From an uncultured Lachnospiraceae bacterium (GTDB taxonomy: Bacteria; Bacillota; Clostridia; Lachnospirales; Lachnospiraceae), in assembly GCA_947177515.1 (NCBI GenBank), contig CAMWUU010000053.1, positions 1-12,940 on the forward strand: DNA of 12,940 nt, given 5' to 3'. The position numbers were made by a program, and so were the translations under genes. The notes beneath the pieces were generated by a model. The model did no database searches and was not told where the DNA came from. It saw only the letters and a program-made list of their open reading frames with translations. Positions 1 to 6,887 of the stretch are shown here, in pieces (positions within the stretch are counted from its first letter, which is position 1; each line of letters starts with the position of its first letter).

Positions 1-641
1 CGCCGCTCTCCATGGTAATGGGTTATGCTGGGCAGTTAGAAAGTGATATGCAACTATCGGAAGATAACCGCAAAAAAGCTGCGGTTATTGTAAAGCAAAG
101 TAACCGTATAAGGAATTTAATTAACGACTTGAATCTTGCGTCGAAGTTGGAATATAATATGCAGCCAATCAATCCACAAAGACAAAATCTAATTGCTCTT
201 ACCCGTCAGGTTGTGGTCGATTTTATCAATATGAATATTGACGAAAAATATAGGATGGAATGGGAAACAGACGAAACCTTAACTTCTTGTACCGCAAATA
301 TTGACAAAGATTTAATCAAACGGGCAATCAGTAATCTGATTCAAAACAGCATAAATCATAACGTGCAAGGCTGCCATATCTATATTCGTGTTATAGCCAA
401 AGATAATATTTGCACTGTTATTGTTGCAGATGATGGTATGGGTGCAACGGATGAACAGATTGAGAAATTAAACCATACTCCGCACTATATGGTATGCGAC
501 GAAAAAACAACCGAGCAGCGCCACGGCTTAGGCTTGCTTATCGTAAAGCAAATCATATTTGCGCACAACGGAAAAATGCAAATAAAACATAGTAAACAGG
601 GTGGGTTTGAAGTCGATCTAAGTTTACCGATGACTATATAG
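1..641 (+). CDS. Sensor histidine kinase, C-terminal part (5' truncated by window edge)
   Basis: Partial gene: the frame is open to the window edge, and the first codons read P-L-S-M-V-M-G-Y, the usual continuation of an H-box (H-[DE]-[LI]-[KR]-T-P-L-S). The phosphoacceptor His and the sensor and membrane part therefore lie just outside the window, and the ATG at 12 is internal. Counting from that ATG, residues ~1-50 are the second part of the HisKA dimerisation helix pair. The HATPase domain follows: N-box NLIQNSINHN near 108-117, G1 box DDGMGA near 140-145, G2 box HGLGLLIVKQ near 171-180. It would autophosphorylate and pass phosphate to a response regulator, presumably encoded upstream. The style resembles VanS-like kinases of Firmicutes. 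It is convergent with the glucan genes and richer in A/T and in AAA/ATA/AAT codons, so I infer no functional link to them. Confident as a kinase; the signal sensed is unknown. Confidence 0.93.
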   Translation, partial: PLSMVMGYAGQLESDMQLSEDNRKKAAVIVKQSNRIRNLINDLNLASKLEYNMQPINPQRQNLIALTRQVVVDFINMNIDEKYRMEWETDETLTSCTANIDKDLIKRAISNLIQNSINHNVQGCHIYIRVIAKDNICTVIVADDGMGATDEQIEKLNHTPHYMVCDEKTTEQRHGLGLLIVKQIIFAHNGKMQIKHSKQGGFEVDLSLPMTI

Positions 642-706
642 GAAAACAGGTGGTTTTTTAGATGGAGAGGTGTGAAGAAAGGGAATAATAAACGTTTCCT
701 CACCTC

Positions 707-740
707 AGAAAAAGGGGTGACTTGCGTCACCCCTTTTTCT
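707..740. terminator. Bidirectional Rho-independent terminator between kinase and glucan operon
   Basis: A perfect 15-bp inverted repeat: arm 707-721 (AGAAAAAGGGGTGAC), loop TTGC at 722-725, arm 726-740 (GTCACCCCTTTTTCT). The G/C core is flanked by A5 and T5 tracts, so each strand sees a stem followed by a U-run. It ends the plus-strand kinase gene, whose stop is 66 bases upstream, and the minus-strand operon. On the minus strand the stem already contains the last four codons and the TGA of the cytoplasmic GH16 gene, so coding and terminator sequence overlap. Confidence 0.92.
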
Positions 741-1485
741 GGTAAACCCTCACATAATCCACCACCATCTCATATGGCAGTTCTTCTTCATGAATTTCGC
801 CGCCCAAGCCCCCGCCAACTGCAATATTGATAATCAGATAAAACGGCTGGTCAAACGGCCATGCAGTTTCTGTCCAATCTTGCTCATCATCCGTCCGACG
901 GTAAATACAGGCACTCTTTCCATCCACAAAAAATTCAATCGCACCATCCATCCACTCCATCCCATAAGTATGGAATTCAGAGCATACATTTTCATATTCA
1001 CGGATGGTCGTGTACTGCTTTGTGTCCTTCCTTGTGTGATTGTGGCGCTCGGAATGTAAGGAGAACCAAATGGAGTCCTCCCTGCGGCCGATATGCTCCA
1101 TAATATCGATCTCCCCGCAGTGTGGCCACGGATTCCCCTGTTTTGACGAATCCGGCATCATCCAGATGGCAGGCCAGGAACCATGCCCCTTTGGGAGCTT
1201 TGCCCGAATCTCAAAATACCCATACAAAAAAGAATGTTTCCCCGCCGTTGTAATGCGCCCGGAGGTATAATCCCGGATACCGTATGTTTCCTTGCGCGCA
1301 GTAATAAAAAGTTTCCCATCCCGCACACATACATTTTCCAAGGAATCCGTGTACGCCTGCTGCTCATTATTCGCCCAGCGTTCGCCTACCTCACAACTCC
1401 AGTCCTGCGCACATACACTCCCCTCGTAATCAAAATTTTCTTCCCAGACAAGCGTATAACCGTCCTTTACTCTATTCTCCCCCAT
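727..1485 (-). CDS. Cytoplasmic GH16 family endo-beta-1,3-glucanase (laminarinase-type)
   Basis: A 252-residue single-domain protein covering just the GH16 beta-jelly-roll. The catalytic signature GEIDIMEHIG lies at residues 124-133, with E125 as nucleophile and E130 as acid/base by family rule. Other family blocks are the YGYFEIRAKLPKGHGSWPAIW stretch (88-108), WPFDQPFYLIINIAVGG (209-225) and the C-terminal VDYVRVYQ strand. The family hydrolyses internal beta-1,3 (or mixed 1,3/1,4) glucan bonds with retention. There is no signal peptide or lipobox, so it should act in the cytoplasm on imported oligosaccharides, unlike the lipoprotein GH16 in the same operon. I chose the ATG at 1485 because GGGAGGG lies 8 bases upstream; a longer TTG-started frame to 1512 has no such site. 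It is last in the operon, 39 bases after the GH30 gene. Licheninase or xyloglucan activity is less likely given the neighbours. Confidence 0.9.
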   Translation of the reverse strand: MGENRVKDGYTLVWEENFDYEGSVCAQDWSCEVGERWANNEQQAYTDSLENVCVRDGKLFITARKETYGIRDYTSGRITTAGKHSFLYGYFEIRAKLPKGHGSWPAIWMMPDSSKQGNPWPHCGEIDIMEHIGRREDSIWFSLHSERHNHTRKDTKQYTTIREYENVCSEFHTYGMEWMDGAIEFFVDGKSACIYRRTDDEQDWTETAWPFDQPFYLIINIAVGGGLGGEIHEEELPYEMVVDYVRVYQKKG

Positions 1486-1493
1486 ATCAAAAA

Positions 1494-1500
1494 CCCTCCC
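1494..1500 (-). promoter_or_regulatory. Ribosome binding site deciding the GH16 start
   Basis: GGGAGGG on the minus strand, 8 bases before the ATG at 1485. It falls inside the alternative TTG-initiated extension, which argues against that longer start. Confidence 0.8.
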
Positions 1501-1524
1501 GCCAACTTCCAAAAATCCTGCATC

Positions 1525-2859
1525 CTATTTCTCATGCAACACTGTCAGGATACTATGTGCCTTTACCACAAACGAAATCCCCCCATCATATTCGCGCAGT
1601 GACAGCCAGATATCCTCCCCCGTGCGGTTCATCAGTACCACAACCCTGCCCCCATCCGGGTTTTCAAAAGCTACCGCCTCGATCTTGTCCGTAAACCTCG
1701 TGGTAGCAAGCCGCACTGCACCACGCCGGATGTAGCGCGAAAAATGCCCGATATAATAATACGAAAGCCTCTTTTCTACCGTTCCCTTTACCGTGTCACA
1801 CATAATTGGTGCCGCACAATAATTTTTTACATGGTTTGGTCCGCCGAGTTCATCAAGCAACAGGTTCCAATCCAGATACCCATTTGTCCCCGCAAGCAGG
1901 TTGCCAAGGATATCATGGGCATACATCTCCGCTTTCGTCACCTCGCTGCTGTCTGCAAAACGGCTGTATTCCACACAGCCTTCGGTAAAAATTAATTCTT
2001 TATCCGGGTATTTTTCCCTTACAAGGGCAACCGCTTCAAAATGGTCGCCGCTGTACCAGTGAAACGCCACACCCGCTGTATATTTTGCTGCCGTTTCATC
2101 CGAAAGCACACCCTTTGCCCTCTCAAACAGGAGTTCCTTATTGTGATCCCATACAAAGATCCTAACATCCGAAAGTCCCTCACGCTCAAGGGTCGGTCCT
2201 AAATAATCCCGGACAAATACCATCTCCTCCTCTGCCTCATAGATACAGGAATCCCAAGTCTGTACCGCCATTGGCTCATTCTGCACGGTAATCATGGAAA
2301 CAGGAACGCCGGCGGCACGGTACTCCTTTAAAAAGCGTGCGATATACTCCGCCCAGCGCGCACGGTACTCCTCCTTTAATTTTCCGCCATGGTTCATCTC
2401 CCCGTTTGTCTTCATATAGGCCGGCGGACTCCACGGGGAAGCCAAAAGTTCGATTTCCTCCTCTGCTGCCTTCTTCGCGCGGATGATCATTGGCAGGATG
2501 TATTCCTTGTCACGGCCAATATCAAATTTCTCAAGCGAAGCATCTGCCTCCTCCTCATCGTAAGCATAATTCCCAAGCGCGAAATCACAACTGTTAATAT
2601 GGGTGCGCCCAAGATTATAGCGCAGTCCCTCCTGCCCAAAATATGCCTGAATCACTTCTTCCTGTACGTTTCCCGGCATTTTGGCCAGGTTATAGCCTGA
2701 CGACTCGGTAAATGCCCCACCGAAGCCGCGGATGCTCTGGTAACGGCAGTCGGGATAAACATTGATAACGCGCATCATCTCCACACGCTCCTCAAAATCC
2801 TCCCTCTCCTGCCAGAAACTCTTTTTCCCATAATCTGTTTCAATTATTTTCCAAGACAT
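1525..2859 (-). CDS. GH30 family glycoside hydrolase (glucosylceramidase-like; probable beta-1,6-glucan or beta-glucoside debranching)
   Basis: A 444-residue (beta/alpha)8 plus beta-domain glycosidase. Visible GH30 marks are the N-terminal IRGFGGAFTESS (43-54), SPWSPPAYMK (141-150), acid/base motif TVQNEP (191-196, E195), HWYSGDH (267-273), nucleophile motif FTEGC (291-295, E293), and the C-terminal YYYIGHFSRYIRRGAVRL stretch (367-384) leading into the side beta-domain. Retaining enzymes of this family include glucosylceramidases, beta-1,6-glucanases and beta-xylosidases. In a beta-1,3-glucan locus, removing beta-1,6-linked branches is the most sensible role, but that is inferred from context. 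No signal peptide is present, so it should be cytoplasmic. The ATG at 2859 has GGAGGTG 9 bases upstream; a GTG start at 2889 would put that ribosome site inside the gene. It follows the GH94 gene by 100 bases and precedes the GH16 gene by 39. Confidence 0.88.
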   Translation of the reverse strand: MSWKIIETDYGKKSFWQEREDFEERVEMMRVINVYPDCRYQSIRGFGGAFTESSGYNLAKMPGNVQEEVIQAYFGQEGLRYNLGRTHINSCDFALGNYAYDEEEADASLEKFDIGRDKEYILPMIIRAKKAAEEEIELLASPWSPPAYMKTNGEMNHGGKLKEEYRARWAEYIARFLKEYRAAGVPVSMITVQNEPMAVQTWDSCIYEAEEEMVFVRDYLGPTLEREGLSDVRIFVWDHNKELLFERAKGVLSDETAAKYTAGVAFHWYSGDHFEAVALVREKYPDKELIFTEGCVEYSRFADSSEVTKAEMYAHDILGNLLAGTNGYLDWNLLLDELGGPNHVKNYCAAPIMCDTVKGTVEKRLSYYYIGHFSRYIRRGAVRLATTRFTDKIEAVAFENPDGGRVVVLMNRTGEDIWLSLREYDGGISFVVKAHSILTVLHEK

Positions 2860-2868
2860 ATATTTTTT

Positions 2869-2875
2869 CACCTCC
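2869..2875 (-). promoter_or_regulatory. Ribosome binding site deciding the GH30 start
   Basis: GGAGGTG on the minus strand, 9 bases before the ATG at 2859. It supports the 444-residue protein over the GTG-started 454-residue version. Confidence 0.82.
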
Positions 2876-2926
2876 GATATCGTTATCACCTGCTAATATG
2901 TCCGTCCGCTTTGCCCAGTTTCTATC

Positions 2927-2952
2927 CCTTCCATAAGGATGCGGATTTCTTT
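2927..2952 (-). repeat. Degenerate direct copy of the GH94 gene's 3' coding end, placed after its stop
   Basis: These 26 bases match 3051-3076, inside the GH94 gene, at 23 of 26 positions by direct alignment, 124 bases apart in the same orientation. On the minus strand, with one more base at its 5' side, the coding copy encodes KEMRILVEG. The downstream copy, read in its matching frame, gives KEIRILMEG and then runs on to a stop. It lies in the 100-base GH94-GH30 gap and has no start of its own. It looks like the remnant of a short tandem duplication or of an alternative C-terminus. Confidence 0.7.
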
Positions 2953-2959
2953 CCCCACC

Positions 2960-5734
2960 TCACACCCATTCTACAAAAATCTCGTGCAGATGCTCCTTAT
3001 CCCAACGTGCAAGTTCTGCCCTCGGAATACAATTCCCTTCCAGTGTTTTTCCTTCCACTAGGATGCGCATTTCTTTTGCAGTCCCTGCCCCTCTTATATA
3101 TGTAACCTGAAGTTTTCTTCCGGCAAACACAAACTTTGCTTTTGCGCACCCGTTTTGATCAAACTGTTCCTCCATTAGCTTAGGCTCAAAGACCAAATCG
3201 CCAAAGTGCCCACGGATCCCAAACATTTCTGTTAAAACCGTCATTAAATACCAACTCGCCGCGCCCGTCAGATAATGGTACATTCCCCTGCCCCGGTCAT
3301 TAAAATATTCTGGGATGCCCGGATAGATCTTACTCTTTTCAAAATCCGCTGCCTGCCGGTACAAAGAGATCAGTGCCCGATAGCCCGCTTGCGGGAACCC
3401 GCGCCGATAAAGCGCATTCCCATACATAACCGCCATATGGGAGAATACCGCCCCGTTTTCCTTATGTCCATAGGCAAAGCCGAACATACGGCCCAGATCA
3501 TCTTTTACCTCATGAAAATCCGTATTCAGACAATAACCGCCTGCATCTTTTCGGTAAAGGAGCGCATCCGCAGAACGGATGATCTGGTTTATCTGTTCCG
3601 GTGTTGCCACGCCGGATTCCACCGCGAAAACCTGGCTGGTTAACATCATGCGGATTCCGGACAGATTTGCACTCCCTCCATCCGACAGATTCCGACCGTC
3701 CTCTAAAGCATTGCAGCTTCCATCAATGGTTTTGTAAGTGTCCGCAAAGCCCTTCGTCTTCTCCACCCTTCTGCCATGATTATCATAATACCCATTAAAG
3801 AAACTATACTCCCCAAAAAGCCACTCCTCCTCCCGCAGGGTTTCTTTCCACCAGGCTTCCATACAGCCAAGGATGTCACAAAGTTCTTGCACCTTTAATC
3901 TGGTCTTTCTTCCCGAACACTCATGCGCTACCGCATGCCCATATTTTGCAAGGAGAGCCTGCTTTTCTTGCACATCCGCATAAAGCTCTTTGTCGGCGCG
4001 CAAGAGTATGGAAAGTTCCTCTGCCAACTCCACCTGTGTAACCCCCTGCGTAAGAAGTGCTGCAAGAAGTTCCTTTAGTCTTGCAAGGTTTCCTGCGTAG
4101 GCAAAAGTAAAGGCTGCACTTTCCCCGCGTTCCCCCGCCATATCAAGTGCATCATTCCAGTCCGCGCCGCGCAGGCGGATGCGGTTATGCTCCCCAACAT
4201 CATAAAATGCTGTCAGGTTCTGCACAAGGATATGCTCTAGCACTGTTCCGCTAGTAAAAGAACCGTCCGTATTTTTTTGCTGCGTGCCATAGGAATCATC
4301 CCACTTCCCATCTTTTGCCCCGCCGCGCATCACCTGTTTGTCCTTAAAATACCCCGCCTCCTCAAGGAGGATACAAAGATCCCCCGTCTGATGGATATAG
4401 AACGCCGTGGTGTGCAATGGCCAAAAGCCATGATCCATCCATACGCGCGAAATATTATTCCGGTCGGCAATAAATTGCACCACTCCCGATTGTGTCCCGC
4501 TCCCGATAATCGTCGCGTTGGTGCCATCCATGCGTACACCGCCAAAATTCCCAAGCAGCATTTTCCTGACCCCATCCGGGTTCATCAAAAGAAGTGCCAG
4601 GCAGTCCTGCCAAAGGTCGCGCCATCCCCTGCCGCCCCTGCCATAATCATGGTGCGGCAGGAAGGAGCAGCCGTATATCCTGCGCAGGATCGGCTGGAAA
4701 GCAACCCAGCGCATATACTGGTCAAATCTCTTATCCCCCGTGGAAAAATGAATATTTACCTGTTCCTGCCAGGTTGTTTTTGTCCTCTCAAAGACTGCGC
4801 GCCAGTCCGCGGCTTTCTTACTGGAAAGTGCATCCTCCACCCGCTTTGTTGCCGTATCCGCGCCAATCCCCGCACAGAGGATAAAACTTTTCTCCTCCCC
4901 CGGCAAAAGCGTGCATTCCGCAAATACCAGCATCCCACAGGTTTCATAGCCGGAAAATGTATCCCCGGCAAACGAAAGTTTAGGAAATTTCCCAAATACC
5001 GCGCCTGGATGCAGGAAGTTCCCGCCCTCCCCAATTACATCCTCCGTGCATGGGACGGCACCAACTGGATGGTTCCCGTTCCCATCCGCGCCATACACAT
5101 AGTAAGTCATTTCATTTTTTTTGTGCCCGCGCTCATCAAAAGTAAGCGTTGGGGTGATCTTCACACCGAAACGCGTTACAAAACTGCGGTGCAAAAGCGA
5201 GGTCACATGCCTGTGATCGCGGATATTGTCCGCAGAACGTGCATACATGGGAAAAACAGCCATCGGGGTAAACGAAACAGGGATATCCCCCGTATTTTTA
5301 ATCGTTACGGTTGTGACCTCCGCCTCCGGCAATTCATCTGGCACAAAGGTCATCACGGAAGAAGCAAGGGGAAAATCCTTTGCTGTCCGTTTTAACACAT
5401 GCCACATAAAACCTGCCAAAAGTTCTGTTTCCTCAGCATCCGTTGTCCTTCCTACCGCACAGGCTTTCGCCGAAACTCCCGTAGCCGACCAGGCCTCCCC
5501 TTCCCCAAAGCGGCACCAGAAGTTTCTGGTGCTTTGATTGTTATGTAAATTTTCCGCACTGACTGGCTCATACAAAAAAGTGTTCTGGTCTTTTTTTGCA
5601 TCCCCGCCAAGCAGCGGCGTAAGGCAGGAGCGTATGCCATCCTCCCCCGCTACCGGAAAATACAGATAACTGTAATCCTGCGGATTTTTCAGGCAAAAAC
5701 TGCCATTCCCATCGATAAACCCTATGTTTCCCAT
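2960..5734 (-). CDS. GH94 family phosphorylase, probable laminaribiose / beta-1,3-oligoglucan phosphorylase
   Basis: A 924-residue inverting phosphorylase of the GH94 (formerly GT36) type: N-terminal beta-sandwich (to about residue 300), helical linker, (alpha/alpha)6 barrel, C-terminal sheet. Marks include GRGGRGWRDLWQDCLA (365-380), RGADWNDALDMAGE (522-535, carrying the general-acid Asp), DGGSANLSGIR (685-695), YGHKENGAVFSHMA (755-768) and GIPEYFNDRGRGMYHYLTGAASW (806-828). GH94 enzymes split beta-glucosidic disaccharides or oligosaccharides with phosphate to give alpha-glucose 1-phosphate. The opening differs from classical cellobiose phosphorylases of about 800 residues. The length and the locus suggest laminaribiose as substrate; cellobiose, cellodextrin or beta-1,2 activity is not excluded by sequence alone. 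No signal peptide: cytoplasmic. ATG at 5734 has GGGAG 6 bases upstream, directly after the lacI stop (18-base gap), so the two are probably co-translated. Confidence 0.87.
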   Translation of the reverse strand: MGNIGFIDGNGSFCLKNPQDYSYLYFPVAGEDGIRSCLTPLLGGDAKKDQNTFLYEPVSAENLHNNQSTRNFWCRFGEGEAWSATGVSAKACAVGRTTDAEETELLAGFMWHVLKRTAKDFPLASSVMTFVPDELPEAEVTTVTIKNTGDIPVSFTPMAVFPMYARSADNIRDHRHVTSLLHRSFVTRFGVKITPTLTFDERGHKKNEMTYYVYGADGNGNHPVGAVPCTEDVIGEGGNFLHPGAVFGKFPKLSFAGDTFSGYETCGMLVFAECTLLPGEEKSFILCAGIGADTATKRVEDALSSKKAADWRAVFERTKTTWQEQVNIHFSTGDKRFDQYMRWVAFQPILRRIYGCSFLPHHDYGRGGRGWRDLWQDCLALLLMNPDGVRKMLLGNFGGVRMDGTNATIIGSGTQSGVVQFIADRNNISRVWMDHGFWPLHTTAFYIHQTGDLCILLEEAGYFKDKQVMRGGAKDGKWDDSYGTQQKNTDGSFTSGTVLEHILVQNLTAFYDVGEHNRIRLRGADWNDALDMAGERGESAAFTFAYAGNLARLKELLAALLTQGVTQVELAEELSILLRADKELYADVQEKQALLAKYGHAVAHECSGRKTRLKVQELCDILGCMEAWWKETLREEEWLFGEYSFFNGYYDNHGRRVEKTKGFADTYKTIDGSCNALEDGRNLSDGGSANLSGIRMMLTSQVFAVESGVATPEQINQIIRSADALLYRKDAGGYCLNTDFHEVKDDLGRMFGFAYGHKENGAVFSHMAVMYGNALYRRGFPQAGYRALISLYRQAADFEKSKIYPGIPEYFNDRGRGMYHYLTGAASWYLMTVLTEMFGIRGHFGDLVFEPKLMEEQFDQNGCAKAKFVFAGRKLQVTYIRGAGTAKEMRILVEGKTLEGNCIPRAELARWDKEHLHEIFVEWV

Positions 5735-5752
5735 CCGTTGCTCCCTTCTTTG

Positions 5753-6775
5753 TTATTGGCGGGATGAGCATCCCGCTTTAACATGTCGGATGCAGGAGTC
5801 CCGCACAATTATGGATGTAGCGAGTTTTAAGCTTTTTCCCTCAGGCTCTCCTTCCCCCCGCATCAGGCGGAAAAGTTCCAGCGCTCCCTTCATTCCCTGC
5901 TCTTCCACCGGACTCTGCACGGTGGTAAGCGCCGGAACAAAATACTGTGCCAGATTGATATTGTCAAACCCTGCCACACTGACCTGCCCCGGAACACGGA
6001 TGCCAAATTCCGTAAGCGCCCGCATACAGCCGCCCGCCATTTCGTCGTTGGCGCAAAAAAAAGCATCCGGGACTTTACCACCCTGCCTTAGAAATTTACA
6101 CATTTCCTCGTAGGCCCGGATCTCTTCAAAATCCGCATAAAGTAAGAATCCTGGTTCTACCTGCAGACCATTTTGTTCCATGGTTTCCTTATAAGCGCTA
6201 AAACGCTCACAATCATCCCTGCATTCCACACCATGGATATAACCGATGCGCCGATGGCCTAACCGGATCAAATATTCTACTACAAGTTCCGTTCCCATAT
6301 GGTTATCAATTGTAACGCTCGAAATTTTTTCTCCACGGCACTCCCTTTCTAAAAAAACCATTGGAAGCCCCGTGCGCGCAATCCTTTTAATATGGTCGCT
6401 TTCAAGGCACTCATTCATTATAATAGCCCCCTCCACACCGGAAGACACAATCATCCCATAGATTTCCTCACTCGTATTCTCATTGCTGACATAGATATTC
6501 AACATAAATCCCGCCATTTTGCATTGCAGATGGATTGCCTGCGTTAGCACGCGGTAATAATCCCCCTGGATGCTGGAGAGGAACAGGCCGACAGTGTTTT
6601 TCTTGTTTGCCTTTAATGAGCGCGCATTAAAATTTGGCACATAATTCATGTTCTCCACCACAGCCAAAACTTTTTTCTTCGTTTCCTCACTCACATTGCC
6701 CACATTGTTAATCACATTGGAAACCGTGGAAATTGCCACCCCGGCCACCTTTGCCACATCCTTAATTGTTACCAT
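5753..6775 (-). CDS. LacI-family transcriptional regulator
   Basis: A 340-residue one-component regulator of the usual family length. The N-terminal helix-turn-helix is plain: TIKDVAKVAGVAISTVSNV at 3-21, with the second helix and NYVPNFNARSLKANK hinge at 44-58. A periplasmic-binding-protein-like sensor domain follows from TVGLFLSS (61-68), with RLGHRRIGYIHG (171-182), PDAFFCANDEMAGG (236-249), SVAGFDN (266-272) and ALTTVQSPVEEQG (282-294), all standard family positions. It probably represses or activates this glucan operon in response to an imported or processed oligosaccharide; the effector is not readable from sequence. The ATG at 6775 has GAGGAG 6 bases upstream. It sits in mid-operon, 112 bases after GH17 with a stem-loop between them, and only 18 bases before GH94. 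I could not identify its operator in the window. Confidence 0.95.
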   Translation of the reverse strand: MVTIKDVAKVAGVAISTVSNVINNVGNVSEETKKKVLAVVENMNYVPNFNARSLKANKKNTVGLFLSSIQGDYYRVLTQAIHLQCKMAGFMLNIYVSNENTSEEIYGMIVSSGVEGAIIMNECLESDHIKRIARTGLPMVFLERECRGEKISSVTIDNHMGTELVVEYLIRLGHRRIGYIHGVECRDDCERFSAYKETMEQNGLQVEPGFLLYADFEEIRAYEEMCKFLRQGGKVPDAFFCANDEMAGGCMRALTEFGIRVPGQVSVAGFDNINLAQYFVPALTTVQSPVEEQGMKGALELFRLMRGEGEPEGKSLKLATSIIVRDSCIRHVKAGCSSRQ

Positions 6776-6792
6776 CGCCTGCTCCTCTTTCC

Positions 6793-6829
6793 TAGGATGT
6801 GCCTAAACGCAGTTTTTAGGCACATCCTA
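6793..6829 (-). promoter_or_regulatory. Perfect 15-bp stem-loop in the GH17-lacI gap / lacI leader
   Basis: Arm 6793-6807 (TAGGATGTGCCTAAA) and arm 6815-6829 (TTTAGGCACATCCTA) are exact reverse complements, with a 7-base loop at 6808-6814. Read in the operon direction the stem is followed at once by GGAAAGAGGAG, the lacI ribosome site, with no U-run, so a normal intrinsic terminator is unlikely on this strand. On the plus strand the tail ACTTTTCTCATTTC is moderately T-rich. Possible roles: mRNA processing or stabiliser element splitting lacI-GH94 levels from the upstream genes, translational control of lacI, a block to antisense transcription, or (less likely, given arm length) an operator. 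Confidence 0.6.
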
Positions 6830-6887
6830 ACTTTTCTCATTTCTAAAATCCCGCCATTATCCCCAAAACTTCCTGCCAGCACATGGC

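Noticed and set aside
485..730. Minus-strand 81-codon frame overlapping the kinase 3' end
   Set aside because: It overlaps the HATPase G2 coding region and the terminator and shows no domain; a shadow frame.
4277..5395. Long plus-strand open frame (372 codons) opposite the GH94 gene
   Set aside because: It lies wholly antisense to a gene with clear family motifs. The peptide is rich in Pro, His, Arg and Ile with no recognisable domain, as expected for the complement of a codon-biased gene.
6840..6875. GATAAT as a -10 box for a separate lacI promoter
   Set aside because: No convincing -35 box lies 16-18 bases upstream, so I did not annotate a promoter.
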